Source: Hyphomicrobium sp.
Lineage (GTDB): Bacteria > Pseudomonadota > Alphaproteobacteria > Rhizobiales > Hyphomicrobiaceae
DNA length: 41,802 nt
Direction: 5' to 3'
NCBI GenBank assembly: GCA_002928395.1
Contig: PEQZ01000011.1
Location: 1 to 41,802, forward strand
The notes beneath the pieces are model-generated. The model had not been told where the DNA came from, did not search any database, and saw only the letters and a list, made by a program, of their open reading frames with translations. How positions within the stretch are numbered: the first letter of the stretch is position 1; each line of letters starts with the position of its first letter. Shown piece after piece: positions 8,456-17,069 of the stretch. The position numbers and the translations under genes were made by a program.

Positions 8456-8694
8456 CGAGCGCTCTCGCGCGTCGTATCGGGAGGGATTCCGATACAGCAG
8501 ACGGTGGCTTCGGTGAGACGGGGGGCACTACCGAAAACAGGGGATCACCGGCTGTCTGATATCAAGATAAACCCAAAGCGCGAATTTTCAATAGCCCCCC
8601 AGTGGTGATATCACAAAAAGTTTACCAGTTTTCCACTGCTCGGCATTTGCCAGCATCCGAACAGCCACAGTCGGGATTTCAATCTGGACTGCGT

Positions 8695-9447
8695 TTACTG
8701 CAGCTTGTTAAAGCCAAGAGGTTGAATTTTAAAAAGACTTTGATCGAGCTCCTCGGACTTGACGAGTTCGAAGATCTCCACCCGTGTATCGAGCCCCTGG
8801 GCGTCGGTGGTCACCCACTCCTTGAGCTCGAGCGCCGGTTTCGTCGACAGGAACAGCTTGATGCGACCGGGCGCCTCCGGGTCCTTGTCCTGTAGAGCGA
8901 CGATCAGAAGGTCGTCCGCCTCTTGCGCTTCGACGATCCGCGCATCTCGGATGAGATCGACGTCCTTGCGAAGCAGCAGCCGGAACGGTGTGTTGTCCAG
9001 GGCGACGCGGTCCTCGTTATTCAAGTCGAGATCTTGAATGGCGAGGTAATGACCATCGGAAATGATGATCTGTTTCGACGGCAGGTTGTAATCGAAGCGG
9101 AACCTCCCGGGCCGCTTGACATAGAACTTACCCCTCATGCGCTTTTTGTCGGCGCCGGTCTGGACGAAGGCGCCCTTCAGATTGACGAGTTCATTGAAAT
9201 AGCCACTGACGCGCTTCACCATTCCGGTTTGCTTTTCGTCGAGTGTGGTAGCCGCGTTGGCCTTGTCGGGGGCGACGTTCGCATCCCACGCACCCGCAGC
9301 GCCGGCGCCCGTCGACGGTGCCGGCTGAGGTGGCACAGGGGCCTGGGCCGCAGGCGGCAGGATTTGCGCGAGGGCAAGGCGGCTTTCGAATGCCGAACCG
9401 GCGACACCGGCCAAGACTGTACCGACGATCGCGAGCCAAAATTTCAT
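8695..9447 (-). CDS. lolA: Outer-membrane lipoprotein carrier LolA
   Basis: The protein has 250 residues from the ATG at 9447, which has GGGGAA just upstream; an in-frame ATG at 9459 adds four residues. A signal peptide (MKFWLAIVGTVLAGVAGSAF) and a Pro/Ala-rich spacer precede the LolA fold. Typical segments are LVNLKGAFVQT, RMRGKFYVKRPGRFRFDYNLPSKQIIISDG and a closing IFELVKSEELDQSLFKI. LolA carries lipoproteins released by LolCDE across the periplasm to the outer membrane. The gene follows ftsK on the same strand after about 200 bases, an ftsK-lolA order common in proteobacteria. Confidence 0.9.
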   Translation of the reverse strand: MKFWLAIVGTVLAGVAGSAFESRLALAQILPPAAQAPVPPQPAPSTGAGAAGAWDANVAPDKANAATTLDEKQTGMVKRVSGYFNELVNLKGAFVQTGADKKRMRGKFYVKRPGRFRFDYNLPSKQIIISDGHYLAIQDLDLNNEDRVALDNTPFRLLLRKDVDLIRDARIVEAQEADDLLIVALQDKDPEAPGRIKLFLSTKPALELKEWVTTDAQGLDTRVEIFELVKSEELDQSLFKIQPLGFNKLQ

Positions 9448-9649
9448 ACGGTTCCCCATGTCTTAGCTGGCGTGCCACACGACTTGCAGCATCGACAACC
9501 CCCCAACGGTTTTGTCATCTATGAACATTGCGACGAGATATGGGCGAAATGCACTGCGTTGCCAAGCCGTAGCACTTGGCGGGATGCAATCTCGGGTGTC
9601 TTGAAGAGGGCCGTTCCGCGACAGTGCGCGTCAATCACGAGCCGCCAGA

Positions 9650-12600
9650 TCAAGCGGCGTTGGAACTTCTGCCGTCGCGGCCAGCGAGGACCTCGCGCTT
9701 GCCGACGGCGTTGGCCGGACTGATCAGCCCCTCGCGCTCCATCCTTTCGATGAGGTCGGCGGCTCGGTTGTAGCCGATCGACAGGCGGCGCTGCACGTAG
9801 CTGGTCGAGGCCTTCCCGTCACGCAGCACCACGGCGACCGCACGGTCGTAGAGGTCGTCGGCCGACGAGGCTTCGTCGGCGTTCTCCTGCGCTTCGACCG
9901 GGGCGGGACCCTCTGTTACGCCCTCGACGTAGCGGGGAGCGCCCTGGCTCTTCAGGAACGCAACGATGGCCTCGACCTCCTCGTCGGCGACGAAAGCGCC
10001 ATGCACGCGGATCGGCTGGCCGCCGGACGACGCCGAGAACAGCATGTCGCCCTGACCAAGGAGTTGCTCGGCGCCCTGGTCGTTAAGAATGGTACGGCTG
10101 TCGATCTTGGACGCCACTTTGAACGAAATGCGGGTCGGGAAGTTGGCTTTGATGGTGCCGGTGACGATGTCGACCGACGGGCGCTGCGTGGCCATGATCA
10201 AGTGAATGCCGGCTGCGCGTGCCATTTGCGCAAGCCGCTGCACGGCAGCCTCGATTTCCTTGCCGGCCACCACCATCAGATCGGCGAACTCGTCGACCAC
10301 GATGACGATGTAAGGGAGCGGCTCGAGCGCCAACGTCTCGCTTTCGTAGATGGCCTGGCCGGTCTTCTTGTCGAAACCGGTCTGGACCGATCGCGACATC
10401 AGTTCACCGCGCTTCTTGGCATTGCGCACGCGGTTGTTGAACACGTCGATGTTGCGAACGGACAGCTGCGACATGCGCTTATAGCGCTCTTCCATCTCAC
10501 GCACCGCCCAGTTGAGTGCTGCGATCGCCTTCAGCGGATCGGTGACAACCGGCGTCAATAGGTGCGGAATACCATTGTAGACGCTGAGCTCCAGCATCTT
10601 GGGGTCGATCATCAGGAACCGGCAGTCCTCGGGCGTATGCCGGAACAGCAGCGACAGAATCATGGTGTTGACGCCGACCGACTTGCCTGAACCCGTTGTG
10701 CCGGCCACCAGGAGATGCGGCATGCGCGCGAGATCGGCAACGACCGGCTCGCCACCGATCGACTTGCCCAGGGTAATCGGCAAGATGCCGTCGGACCCGC
10801 GGAAGGCCTCCGTTTCGAGTATCTCTCTCAACAGGACGGTCTCGCGGCGCGCGTTCGGCAGTTCGATGCCGATGGCATTGCGCCCCGGAACGATGGCCGC
10901 GCGCACGGCCGTCGCGCTCATGGATCGCGCGATGTCGTCGGCAAGCCCGATCACGCGCGACGACTTGGTGCCACGTGCGGGCTCGAACTCAAACAGCGTG
11001 ACCACCGGGCCAGGCTTGATGTCCTTGATCTCGCCCTTCACGCCAAAGTCCCCGAGCACGTCCTCGAGCAGGCGCGCGGTACCGCGCTGCATCGCAGGCG
11101 TGAAGTCGGCGCCGGGCCTTTGTGGAGCCGGCCTTTTCAGAAGGTTGAGGGATGGGCGCTTATAGACAGGGTCTGTGCGTCGGAACGAAATACCGCCGAG
11201 CAGACCGGGTCCGAATTTCCTCGAACCCTGTCTGCCCGAGTCTGGAGCGTGAGCCGATGGCGACGCGTGGGCGGCAGATGCGCCAGGCGCAAACCGTTCG
11301 GCAATGGCGCGGCTCGCGGCATCGGTGCGTGCGTCGAAGCTCGGCTCGTGGCGGCCGGCCGAATTCGTAGCAGAAGCACTATTGCTTGGCGCGGCTTGGT
11401 GATGAGGGCTTGGTTTTCGGCCCACGGCCGACGTCGCGGCGGGCGGTTGCGGCCCTTCGGGCAGATGGCGCGATTCTGTTCCCGACGATGGGAAACCGTG
11501 TTGGCTGCGATTTGAGTGCGGCGCATAGAGCGCAGACGGAAAGTGGGGGTGCGCGGCACCAGAATCGACGTGGCCGGGACCGCCATGGCCCAACTGCCCG
11601 AAGCCGGCGTTCGGATAGCCAGCCTCGGTGTAACCAGACTCCGAGTAGCCGGCCTCGGAGTAGCCAGACCCCGAGTAGCCCGACTCCGAGTAGCCAGACC
11701 CCGAGTAGCCAGACTCCGTGTAGCCAGACTGGGGATAACCGCCATGGACCAACGATTGGCGTGCGAGCTGGTACTGATACGCTGGATGGGGCGATAGTGC
11801 CTGCCATTCGTGCGACCCGTTCGACGGGTATCCGCCTCCCAGACGCGGGTCGGCGTAAGCCGATGCCAGCGGTCCGTTGCCGCCGGGCAGATATCCTGTA
11901 ACGGCACCTGAAACGGCAAATCCATCACCTGCGTGCGGGGAAGCGCTAGGCTTTTCCCGCCGCTTGAACACGGCCGCAAACCACGAGCGCGGCGCTGCCG
12001 CCGCCTTATCGATCGGGTCACGGGACGTGCCGAGTGGCTCGAGGGTCGGCTCGAAGCGACTGCTGCCAGAGTCGGCCACGGCGGCATCGGACTTCGGCCG
12101 GCGCATCCTGGACACGGCGTCCGCGAGATCCTTCAACTCGACGCCGATCGAGTTGAACAGCGTGGCAAAGCCCGAGGCGAACAGAACGACGCCCGCGGCA
12201 AGCCCGCCGCGCTCGGCATTGACGACACCGAACAGGCCGGACCCGAGGCGGTAGATCATGTCGCCGAGAATGCCGCCATAACCGTGGTTCAGAGGCCAAC
12301 TGGCCGCCACCGGCAGCGCGGACAACGCGCCTGCAAAGATCAGAACGGACAAGGGATAGAATGTAGCCTTGGGCTTGAAATCACGGACCCGCTCCGACGT
12401 GATCAACTCGAGCGCCCACAGCATGGGGGCCAGGATCGCCAGCACCGCACCGAGGCCGAGCGTCTGCAGCATGAGATCCGAGACAATCGCGCCAGGGACG
12501 CCAAGCGCGTTCTTGGCCGAACCGCCGGTCGCGTGGGTCAGGCTCGGATCAGTGAAGGACCAGGTGATGAGCGCCGCCCACAGCGCGCCGGAGACGGCCA

Positions 12601-12703
12601 AAATGGCGATGCCGCTGGTGCGCCCGAACCAGCCGACGAGCCGGTCTTCGAGCGCTGCTGGAAGCAGCCTCTGCTCATATGCTCCTGAGGGTACACCTGA
12701 CAT
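9650..12703 (-). CDS. ftsK: DNA translocase FtsK
   Basis: The protein has 1017 residues from the ATG at 12703; the frame extends four residues to a TTG. The N-terminal domain (about 1-190) has four membrane segments that anchor it at the division septum. A long low-complexity linker (about 195-530) follows, including a pentapeptide repeat at about 322-372. The motor has Walker A GTTGSGKS (668-675) and Walker B IVIVVDEFAD. The C-terminal gamma domain (RAADLIERMEREGLISPANAVGKREVL) reads KOPS sites and activates XerCD. FtsK pumps DNA during septation so that dimer chromosomes can be resolved at dif; xerD is also in this window. The gene starts 16 bases after the frameshifted aminotransferase, so the hisA cluster may be cotranscribed into it. 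Confidence 0.95.
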   Translation of the reverse strand: MSGVPSGAYEQRLLPAALEDRLVGWFGRTSGIAILAVSGALWAALITWSFTDPSLTHATGGSAKNALGVPGAIVSDLMLQTLGLGAVLAILAPMLWALELITSERVRDFKPKATFYPLSVLIFAGALSALPVAASWPLNHGYGGILGDMIYRLGSGLFGVVNAERGGLAAGVVLFASGFATLFNSIGVELKDLADAVSRMRRPKSDAAVADSGSSRFEPTLEPLGTSRDPIDKAAAAPRSWFAAVFKRREKPSASPHAGDGFAVSGAVTGYLPGGNGPLASAYADPRLGGGYPSNGSHEWQALSPHPAYQYQLARQSLVHGGYPQSGYTESGYSGSGYSESGYSGSGYSEAGYSESGYTEAGYPNAGFGQLGHGGPGHVDSGAAHPHFPSALYAPHSNRSQHGFPSSGTESRHLPEGPQPPAATSAVGRKPSPHHQAAPSNSASATNSAGRHEPSFDARTDAASRAIAERFAPGASAAHASPSAHAPDSGRQGSRKFGPGLLGGISFRRTDPVYKRPSLNLLKRPAPQRPGADFTPAMQRGTARLLEDVLGDFGVKGEIKDIKPGPVVTLFEFEPARGTKSSRVIGLADDIARSMSATAVRAAIVPGRNAIGIELPNARRETVLLREILETEAFRGSDGILPITLGKSIGGEPVVADLARMPHLLVAGTTGSGKSVGVNTMILSLLFRHTPEDCRFLMIDPKMLELSVYNGIPHLLTPVVTDPLKAIAALNWAVREMEERYKRMSQLSVRNIDVFNNRVRNAKKRGELMSRSVQTGFDKKTGQAIYESETLALEPLPYIVIVVDEFADLMVVAGKEIEAAVQRLAQMARAAGIHLIMATQRPSVDIVTGTIKANFPTRISFKVASKIDSRTILNDQGAEQLLGQGDMLFSASSGGQPIRVHGAFVADEEVEAIVAFLKSQGAPRYVEGVTEGPAPVEAQENADEASSADDLYDRAVAVVLRDGKASTSYVQRRLSIGYNRAADLIERMEREGLISPANAVGKREVLAGRDGRSSNAA
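11611..11740 (-). repeat. 15-bp tandem repeat inside ftsK
   Basis: About eight to nine copies of a 15-bp unit, seen on the plus strand as variants of AGACTCCGAGTAGCC, encode a degenerate pentapeptide of the form Y-S-E-S-G with Thr, Pro, Ala or Gly substitutions. The units keep frame exactly, so copy-number changes would alter linker length without breaking FtsK. Confidence 0.9.
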
Positions 12704-12718
12704 CGGGCAACACAACTC

Positions 12719-13958
12719 TTACGCGGCGATACGGACAATGCGTTCCAGCGCCTCCCGGATCGTGGCCGCATCCTGAACCAGCGCAACCCGAACATAGCCT
12801 TGTCCGGGATTGGTTCCGTCGCGGCCTGCCTGAGCCAGGAAGGCACCGGGTATAACCTTGACACCGCAGTGTTTCCATAAGGTTACCGCCGCGTCACTGC
12901 CATCGCCGAATTGGCTCAAGTCAAGCCACAGGAAGAACCCGCCGGCCGGTCGCCTATAGCCGTAGCGTTGGCCCAGCACGGCGTCGCAAATGTCGAATTT
13001 TGTCCGATAGGCTTGGCGGTTGACTGCGACATGCTGCTCCTCGGCCCAAACCGCCGCCGATAGGTGCTGTGTCGGACCTGGCATCTGCGGACCGATCAGG
13101 TTCCGAACTTCGAAAAACGTGTCCATGAAGCGCGTCGCCAGCCGCAAAGCCGCTGCGGAGGCCCGGTAGGTTCGAGCGCTTCGACAACGAGTTAAACACA
13201 ATGATGTTCTTGAAACGGTCCGGCGTGCGGGCTGCCACTTCGAGCCCGCCCGGTGGAGGCTCACCCGAATAGATCTCCGAGTAGCACTCGTCGAAAAACA
13301 ACATGAAGCCGTAAGTGCGGGCAAGCGCAAGCGCACGTTCGATATAGGCTGCGTCCGCAACTGACCCTTGCGGGTTGGCTGGCGAGCAAAGATAGAAAGC
13401 AACAGTGCGCGCCAGAAGTTCGTGGTCGGCCGCAAGCGCGTCGAGATCCGGCAGATGGCCCGTGGCCACGGTCGCGTTCAGGTAAACGGCTTCCGCTCCG
13501 GTCGCCAGAGCTGCACCGATGTAGGCCTGGTAGTAGGGATTGACGATGAGGATCGCCGGGCGGCCATCGACCCGTTTTCGGCCAACAGCCGGTAGACCGG
13601 CGTAGAACAACCCTTCGCGGGAGCCGTTGAGCGGCAGGATCTCGCGTGCAGGGTCCACCTGTGCTGCACCCACAAGCCCGTAGCGCCGCCCGAGCCAGTC
13701 CGAAATCGCCTGCCGCAGCGCGTCTGTTCCCCGGATCGGCGGGTACTTGGCATAGAGCGCTTCCGCCTCGCGAACCTTGTCGGCGATGAAGGCAGGCATA
13801 GTCTCGCGTGGCTCTCCTAGTGTCAAATCGATGGGCTGGACATGGCCTGGCTCGATACGGTCGAGCAGCGTCCGCAGCCGCGAGAATGGCGACAGAATAG
13901 AACCTGTGGCGAGAGCTTCGAGGCCGGAAATCGGTTGCGGATCGGCTGGACGGGTCAT
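12719..13958 (-). pseudogene. Class I/II aminotransferase, frameshifted
   Basis: Two reading frames together encode one PLP-dependent aminotransferase of about 410 residues. The upstream frame (13958 to about 13132) runs from [16 protein letters not shown] through the PLP-lysine motif NSLSKRSNLPGLRSGFAAGD. The downstream frame resumes with RFMDTFFEVRNLIGPQ and continues through YGYRRPAGGFFLWLDLS to GYVRVALVQD and the stop at 12719. The break is in GACGCGCTTC; loss of two bases from a GC repeat or gain of one G would explain it. It resembles rhizobial proteins annotated as DapC (succinyl-diaminopimelate aminotransferase), which would supply lysine and peptidoglycan diaminopimelate. The start overlaps the hisA stop (ATGA). 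It is either a true mutation or a sequence error; both halves look intact and recently functional. Confidence 0.8.
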
Positions 13959-14695
13959 CGGGCGCTGGGTGCCCTCGCCAGAACACGCAGAGCTTCGGTC
14001 GGGTCGATGCGGCCATCATAGAGCGCACGTCCCGTGATGGCACCTTCCAGCATCCGGTATTCCGGCCGCAACAATGCTTTCACGTCCTCGATCGAGGCGA
14101 GGCCACCAGAGGCAATGACCGGGATGGAGGTTGCCCGCGCCAGTTCCGCCGTGGCCGGGAGGTTCAAGCCCTTCAAAACGCCGTCACGCTCGATATCGGT
14201 GTAGATGATGGCCGCGACGCCCGCGTCCGCGAACCGGCGGGCGAGATCGATGGCCGACAGCTCGCTGGTTTCCGCCCAACCCTCGACGGCGACCTTGCCA
14301 CCCTTGGCGTCGATGCCGACGGCCACGCGGCCGGGGAACAGGCGGCAGGCCTCCTTCACCAACCCCGGGTCACGCACTGCGACGGTGCCGAGGATCACCC
14401 GGCGCACACCCTTCGATAGCCAGTTCTCGATCGTTGAGAGATCACGAATGCCGCCGCCCAGTTGGACCGGCATTTTCACGCATGCAAGGATCGCTTCGAC
14501 CGCCGCGCCGTTGACCGGCTTGCCGGCGAACGCGCCGTTGAGATCGACGATGTGGAGATATTCGAAACCCTGCGCCTCGAAGCGTGCCGCCTGATCTGCC
14601 GGGTCGTCGTTGAAAACTGTGGCCTCGCTCATCTCGCCGAGCTTCAGGCGCACGCATTTTCCATCCTTCAGGTCGATGGCGGGGAACAGGATCAC
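13955..14695 (-). CDS. hisA: Phosphoribosylformimino-AICAR-P isomerase HisA
   Basis: The product has 246 residues from a GTG that gives the family start [14 protein letters not shown]; the open frame extends 32 residues further without homology. HisA is a TIM barrel catalysing the fourth step of histidine synthesis, the Amadori isomerisation of ProFAR to PRFAR. Catalytic Asp8 (PAID) and Asp129 (VGIDAKGG) are present, as are phosphate-binding QLGGGIRD and IASGGLAS. In many alphaproteobacteria hisA lies with hisB, hisH and hisF; here it is alone, with an aminotransferase gene overlapping its stop. It is divergent from the small gene at 14834. Confidence 0.93.
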   Translation of the reverse strand: MILFPAIDLKDGKCVRLKLGEMSEATVFNDDPADQAARFEAQGFEYLHIVDLNGAFAGKPVNGAAVEAILACVKMPVQLGGGIRDLSTIENWLSKGVRRVILGTVAVRDPGLVKEACRLFPGRVAVGIDAKGGKVAVEGWAETSELSAIDLARRFADAGVAAIIYTDIERDGVLKGLNLPATAELARATSIPVIASGGLASIEDVKALLRPEYRMLEGAITGRALYDGRIDPTEALRVLARAPSAR

Positions 14696-14833
14696 GGGTG
14701 CTCGCTTTTCGCGGGTGGCAGGCCGCGCACAGTGCGGCCTTGAGTTTGCTGTTTTCATGAGCGACAAAACGCGAACACGAGCTTCAGTCAAGTGTCCCGG
14801 TCCCGGTGTCTCAGCTCAGAGTGTTTTATGGTC

Positions 14834-15145
14834 ATGGCCACCGCGTTCTCGAGTATGCCACCCGCAGCCACGGCCCGCCGGCCGCTGACCGAAGGAGATG
14901 CGGTCGATATCTGGATCATGCGCTGGCTGCGCATTCGCCGGAAGGACATCCTTGCGCGCTACGGCTGCGACCCGCGCCGCATCTACGAGATCTGGGAGGG
15001 TGCACGCTTTCCGGCCAGCCGCGACCGCGCGCTCGAGCTGTTCGCCGAACGCTATCCGGGCCTCGAGGATCGTGTCGACTTTGGGCGCCACAAGCGCATC
15101 TCCTCGCGGGCTTCAAGCCCCGATCAGTTGGCACTGTTTGACTGA
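14834..15145 (+). CDS. Conserved small protein, HTH-like
   Basis: The product has about 103 residues (the open frame extends upstream to 14792; alternative ATGs are at 14828 and 14855, none with a clear ribosome site). The middle is the most protein-like part: DAVDIWIMRWLRIRRKDILARYGCDPRRIYEIWEG, which has the spacing of a helix-turn-helix (RKDILARYGCDPRRIYEIW). The rest is basic and the C-terminus is SSPDQLALFD. It resembles hypothetical proteins I recall from Rhizobiales. A DNA-binding role is an inference from the helix pattern only. Confidence 0.6.
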   Translation: MATAFSSMPPAATARRPLTEGDAVDIWIMRWLRIRRKDILARYGCDPRRIYEIWEGARFPASRDRALELFAERYPGLEDRVDFGRHKRISSRASSPDQLALFD

Positions 15146-15170
15146 ATTCGGGGGATTTTCGTCCGCGCCC

Positions 15171-15200
15171 GGTTTCAAACTCCGGGTTGGAGCTGAAACC
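15171..15200. terminator. Hairpin after the small HTH-like gene
   Basis: GGTTTCA (15171-15177) pairs with TGAAACC (15194-15200), and an inner CTCC/GGAG stem closes a five-base loop. It lies 25 bases past the stop of the upstream gene. No T-run follows, so termination efficiency is uncertain. Confidence 0.5.
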
Positions 15201-15303
15201 ACGGACAAGTGAGGGCCGCATTTCGCTCCTCAAAGGAACAAAAAGGAAACTGATACTGGACTCCGACGCCGACTCGCGTCATGTTCTTCTTACGTTCCTC
15301 GCC

Positions 15304-15333
15304 TTGCCCCCGCCCCTAAGTGCCGCGTACAAT
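15304..15333 (+). promoter_or_regulatory. Possible sigma-70 promoter for the Cas2-like gene
   Basis: TTGCCC (15304-15309) and TACAAT (15328-15333) are separated by 18 bases and lie 38 bases upstream of the start codon at 15371. The -10 is a five-of-six match to consensus. This is a pattern match only. Confidence 0.35.
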
Positions 15334-15370
15334 CTCCCTCGTTCCCACCTCCAAGCCCCAGGAGAGCCCC

Positions 15371-15733
15371 ATGCGCACGTTCCTCGTTTCCTACGACCTC
15401 GCCAAGCCGAACCGCAACAAGCACGTCATCGCGCAGGAGATCATGGGTCTCGGCGAGCGTTGGGCGCGGCCACTCGAGAGCACGTGGTACGTCGAGGGCC
15501 GCGTGTCGGCCGTGGAGATGGAGCGCCGGCTGTCCGAGCTGCTCGACACCGACGACGGTCTGCTCATCCAGCAGGTTGAGAACACCGCGCTGATGTCGAA
15601 CACCTCGCTGCGCTGGTTCCGTCAACGTCGCGCCGGTATCGACATCACGCCCGACGGCAATGTCATCGCCTTCCCCTCGCCACCCGCACCCGAGCCGATG
15701 GAGCCCGAATTGCCGTTCGCGCGGGCGAGCTGA
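15371..15733 (+). CDS. Cas2-like / SinR-family small protein
   Basis: The 120-residue product starts at an ATG with AGGAGAG upstream; 17 residues of upstream open frame are not needed. Residues 1-75 have the layout of the Cas2/SinR ferredoxin-like family: strand MRTFLVSYDL with the conserved Asp, a helix KHVIAQEIMGLG, then RPLESTWYVEG, VEMERRLSELL and GLLIQQV. The tail is Pro/Glu-rich and probably disordered. Cas2 itself acts with Cas1 in CRISPR adaptation, but no cas genes or repeats are visible here, so this is a stand-alone relative. The related VapD and SinR families include RNases, but catalysis is not shown. The family assignment rests on pattern recognition. Confidence 0.65.
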   Translation: MRTFLVSYDLAKPNRNKHVIAQEIMGLGERWARPLESTWYVEGRVSAVEMERRLSELLDTDDGLLIQQVENTALMSNTSLRWFRQRRAGIDITPDGNVIAFPSPPAPEPMEPELPFARAS

Positions 15734-15805
15734 GACGCTGAGACTGCGGCCTTGCGTTGTCGAATGTGCAGTTGAAAGTCGAGTAGCGGCGCTGGATCCC
15801 CCCTC

Positions 15806-15981
15806 GGGTCCGGTGCCGTTTTTGTTTCCGCCCGGGTCCGGCGGGTCCTTGTTTCCGCCCGAGTCCGGCGGGGCCTTGTTTCCGCCCGAGTCCGGCGGGG
15901 CCTTGTTTGCGCCCGAGTCCGGGGGGCCTTGTTTGCGCCCGAGTCCGGCGCCGTTTTTATTTGCGCCCGAGTCCGGCGCGG
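15806..15981. repeat. 27-bp tandem repeat, non-coding
   Basis: Six full copies and one partial copy of a 26-28 bp unit beginning GAGTCCGG or GGGTCCGG and ending CGCCC occur in a row (starts at 15806, 15834, 15861, 15888, 15915, 15941 and 15969). Units of 26, 27 and 28 bp mean that no frame is conserved, so the array is not coding. It fills the gap between the Cas2-like gene and the convergent phytase-like gene. The GC-rich CCGGCGGGGCC core could form small hairpins. Confidence 0.9.
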
Positions 15982-15986
15982 TAACC

Positions 15987-17069
15987 TCACCGTGCGGCGG
16001 CTTGGCCTTCGGGCAGCAGGGTGAACTGCAGGAGAATAGTTTTCTGGAGAAAGCCGTTGAAGTTGTCGTCGGAAATCATGGTCAGGATGGTCTCGCCGCG
16101 CGGGCCCTGGTGAATGGCGAGGCCTTCCATGTTGTCTATCTCCTGGCCGAGATCGGCTTCGATCAATGTCTCGCCGGTGAGGACAGCACCAGGTTTCAAC
16201 TCCGCCGCCGCGATCGCGCGCAGCCGCATCTTCACGCCTTCGAGCCAGCGGAAGCGGCGCTCGAGTACCAACAGTGTCCCGTCGGGAAGGCTCGCGATAT
16301 CGGTGATGTTGAATCCGCCGATGTCGGTGAGATGGAATTTCTGGGGCTTGCCCTTGACCCAGATCCAGCCGGTGTGGTGGCCAACGCTGTCCAGGAAGTG
16401 CTCGGCTATGCCGATGACCGAGCCCTTGAACGGGCCGCCCTTGATGACGGTCATGGCTTCGAGGCCGTCGCCCCGCTTCTTGTTCTGCAGCTCGGGCGGC
16501 ATTTCCAGATAGCCACGGGGCGGCGATACGCCACGCCCATCTATGTCGAAACGGCCGATGCGCTGGTTCTGCTCGAACGATATGAGCAGCGTGCCCTGCG
16601 CTGTGGTGCCGTCGACAAGGGCCACCGCCTCGGCATCTCGGTCACGGTTTTTTTTGAGGTTCTTGGCGCCGAGTGATTGCAAAGGCCCGAGCTTGGCGAG
16701 TTTGATGCCGGACGGTCTGGTGCCGTCGTAGGTCATCTGTCCGACAAGCCACGTTCCGGCATCGGAGACGGCGACAAAGCCTCGGCCGTCGGGGTCGACG
16801 GCGAGGCCAGACCAGCCGCCGAAATTTTCCGACGGCGACGTCAATTCCAGCCCGCCGCGCCATTCCAGCCGGCCGAAGCGCGTCTTCGACGCATTGCCCT
16901 TGTCGAAGGTGGCGATCGGGCGGGCGGCGATGTCGATCGGTTCGGCCTCGAGGTCGATGGTGTCGGGCTTCAATTGGGCGCGCGCTGCCACCGAGGCAGC
17001 TGCTAGGGAGACGAGAAACACGGCCGCGACGACGACCATGCAGTGGCGTGAGCCCCTGACGAACATCAC
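15987..17069 (-). CDS. Exported phytase-like (esterase-like) protein
   Basis: The product has 360 residues with a signal peptide ([22 protein letters not shown]). The body matches the phytase-like beta-propeller family (PF13449): [27 protein letters not shown] near residue 80, [30 protein letters not shown] near 240 and [26 protein letters not shown] near 320. The Asp- and Glu-rich loops resemble the calcium and phosphate sites of such propellers. The substrate is unknown, and phytase activity should not be assumed. Its ATG overlaps the cobT stop (ATGA), so it is translationally coupled to cobT, although no link to cobalamin is known to me. Confidence 0.82.
   Translation of the reverse strand: MMFVRGSRHCMVVVAAVFLVSLAAASVAARAQLKPDTIDLEAEPIDIAARPIATFDKGNASKTRFGRLEWRGGLELTSPSENFGGWSGLAVDPDGRGFVAVSDAGTWLVGQMTYDGTRPSGIKLAKLGPLQSLGAKNLKKNRDRDAEAVALVDGTTAQGTLLISFEQNQRIGRFDIDGRGVSPPRGYLEMPPELQNKKRGDGLEAMTVIKGGPFKGSVIGIAEHFLDSVGHHTGWIWVKGKPQKFHLTDIGGFNITDIASLPDGTLLVLERRFRWLEGVKMRLRAIAAAELKPGAVLTGETLIEADLGQEIDNMEGLAIHQGPRGETILTMISDDNFNGFLQKTILLQFTLLPEGQAAAR

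Noticed and set aside
15806-15981. CRISPR array near the Cas2-like gene
   Set aside because: Units follow each other directly with no unique spacers, and no cas1 or effector gene is present.
15622-15990. Minus-strand open frame of Arg/Thr-rich repeats over the tandem array
   Set aside because: It is produced by the repeat itself; unit length varies by single bases and no ribosome site or family is seen.
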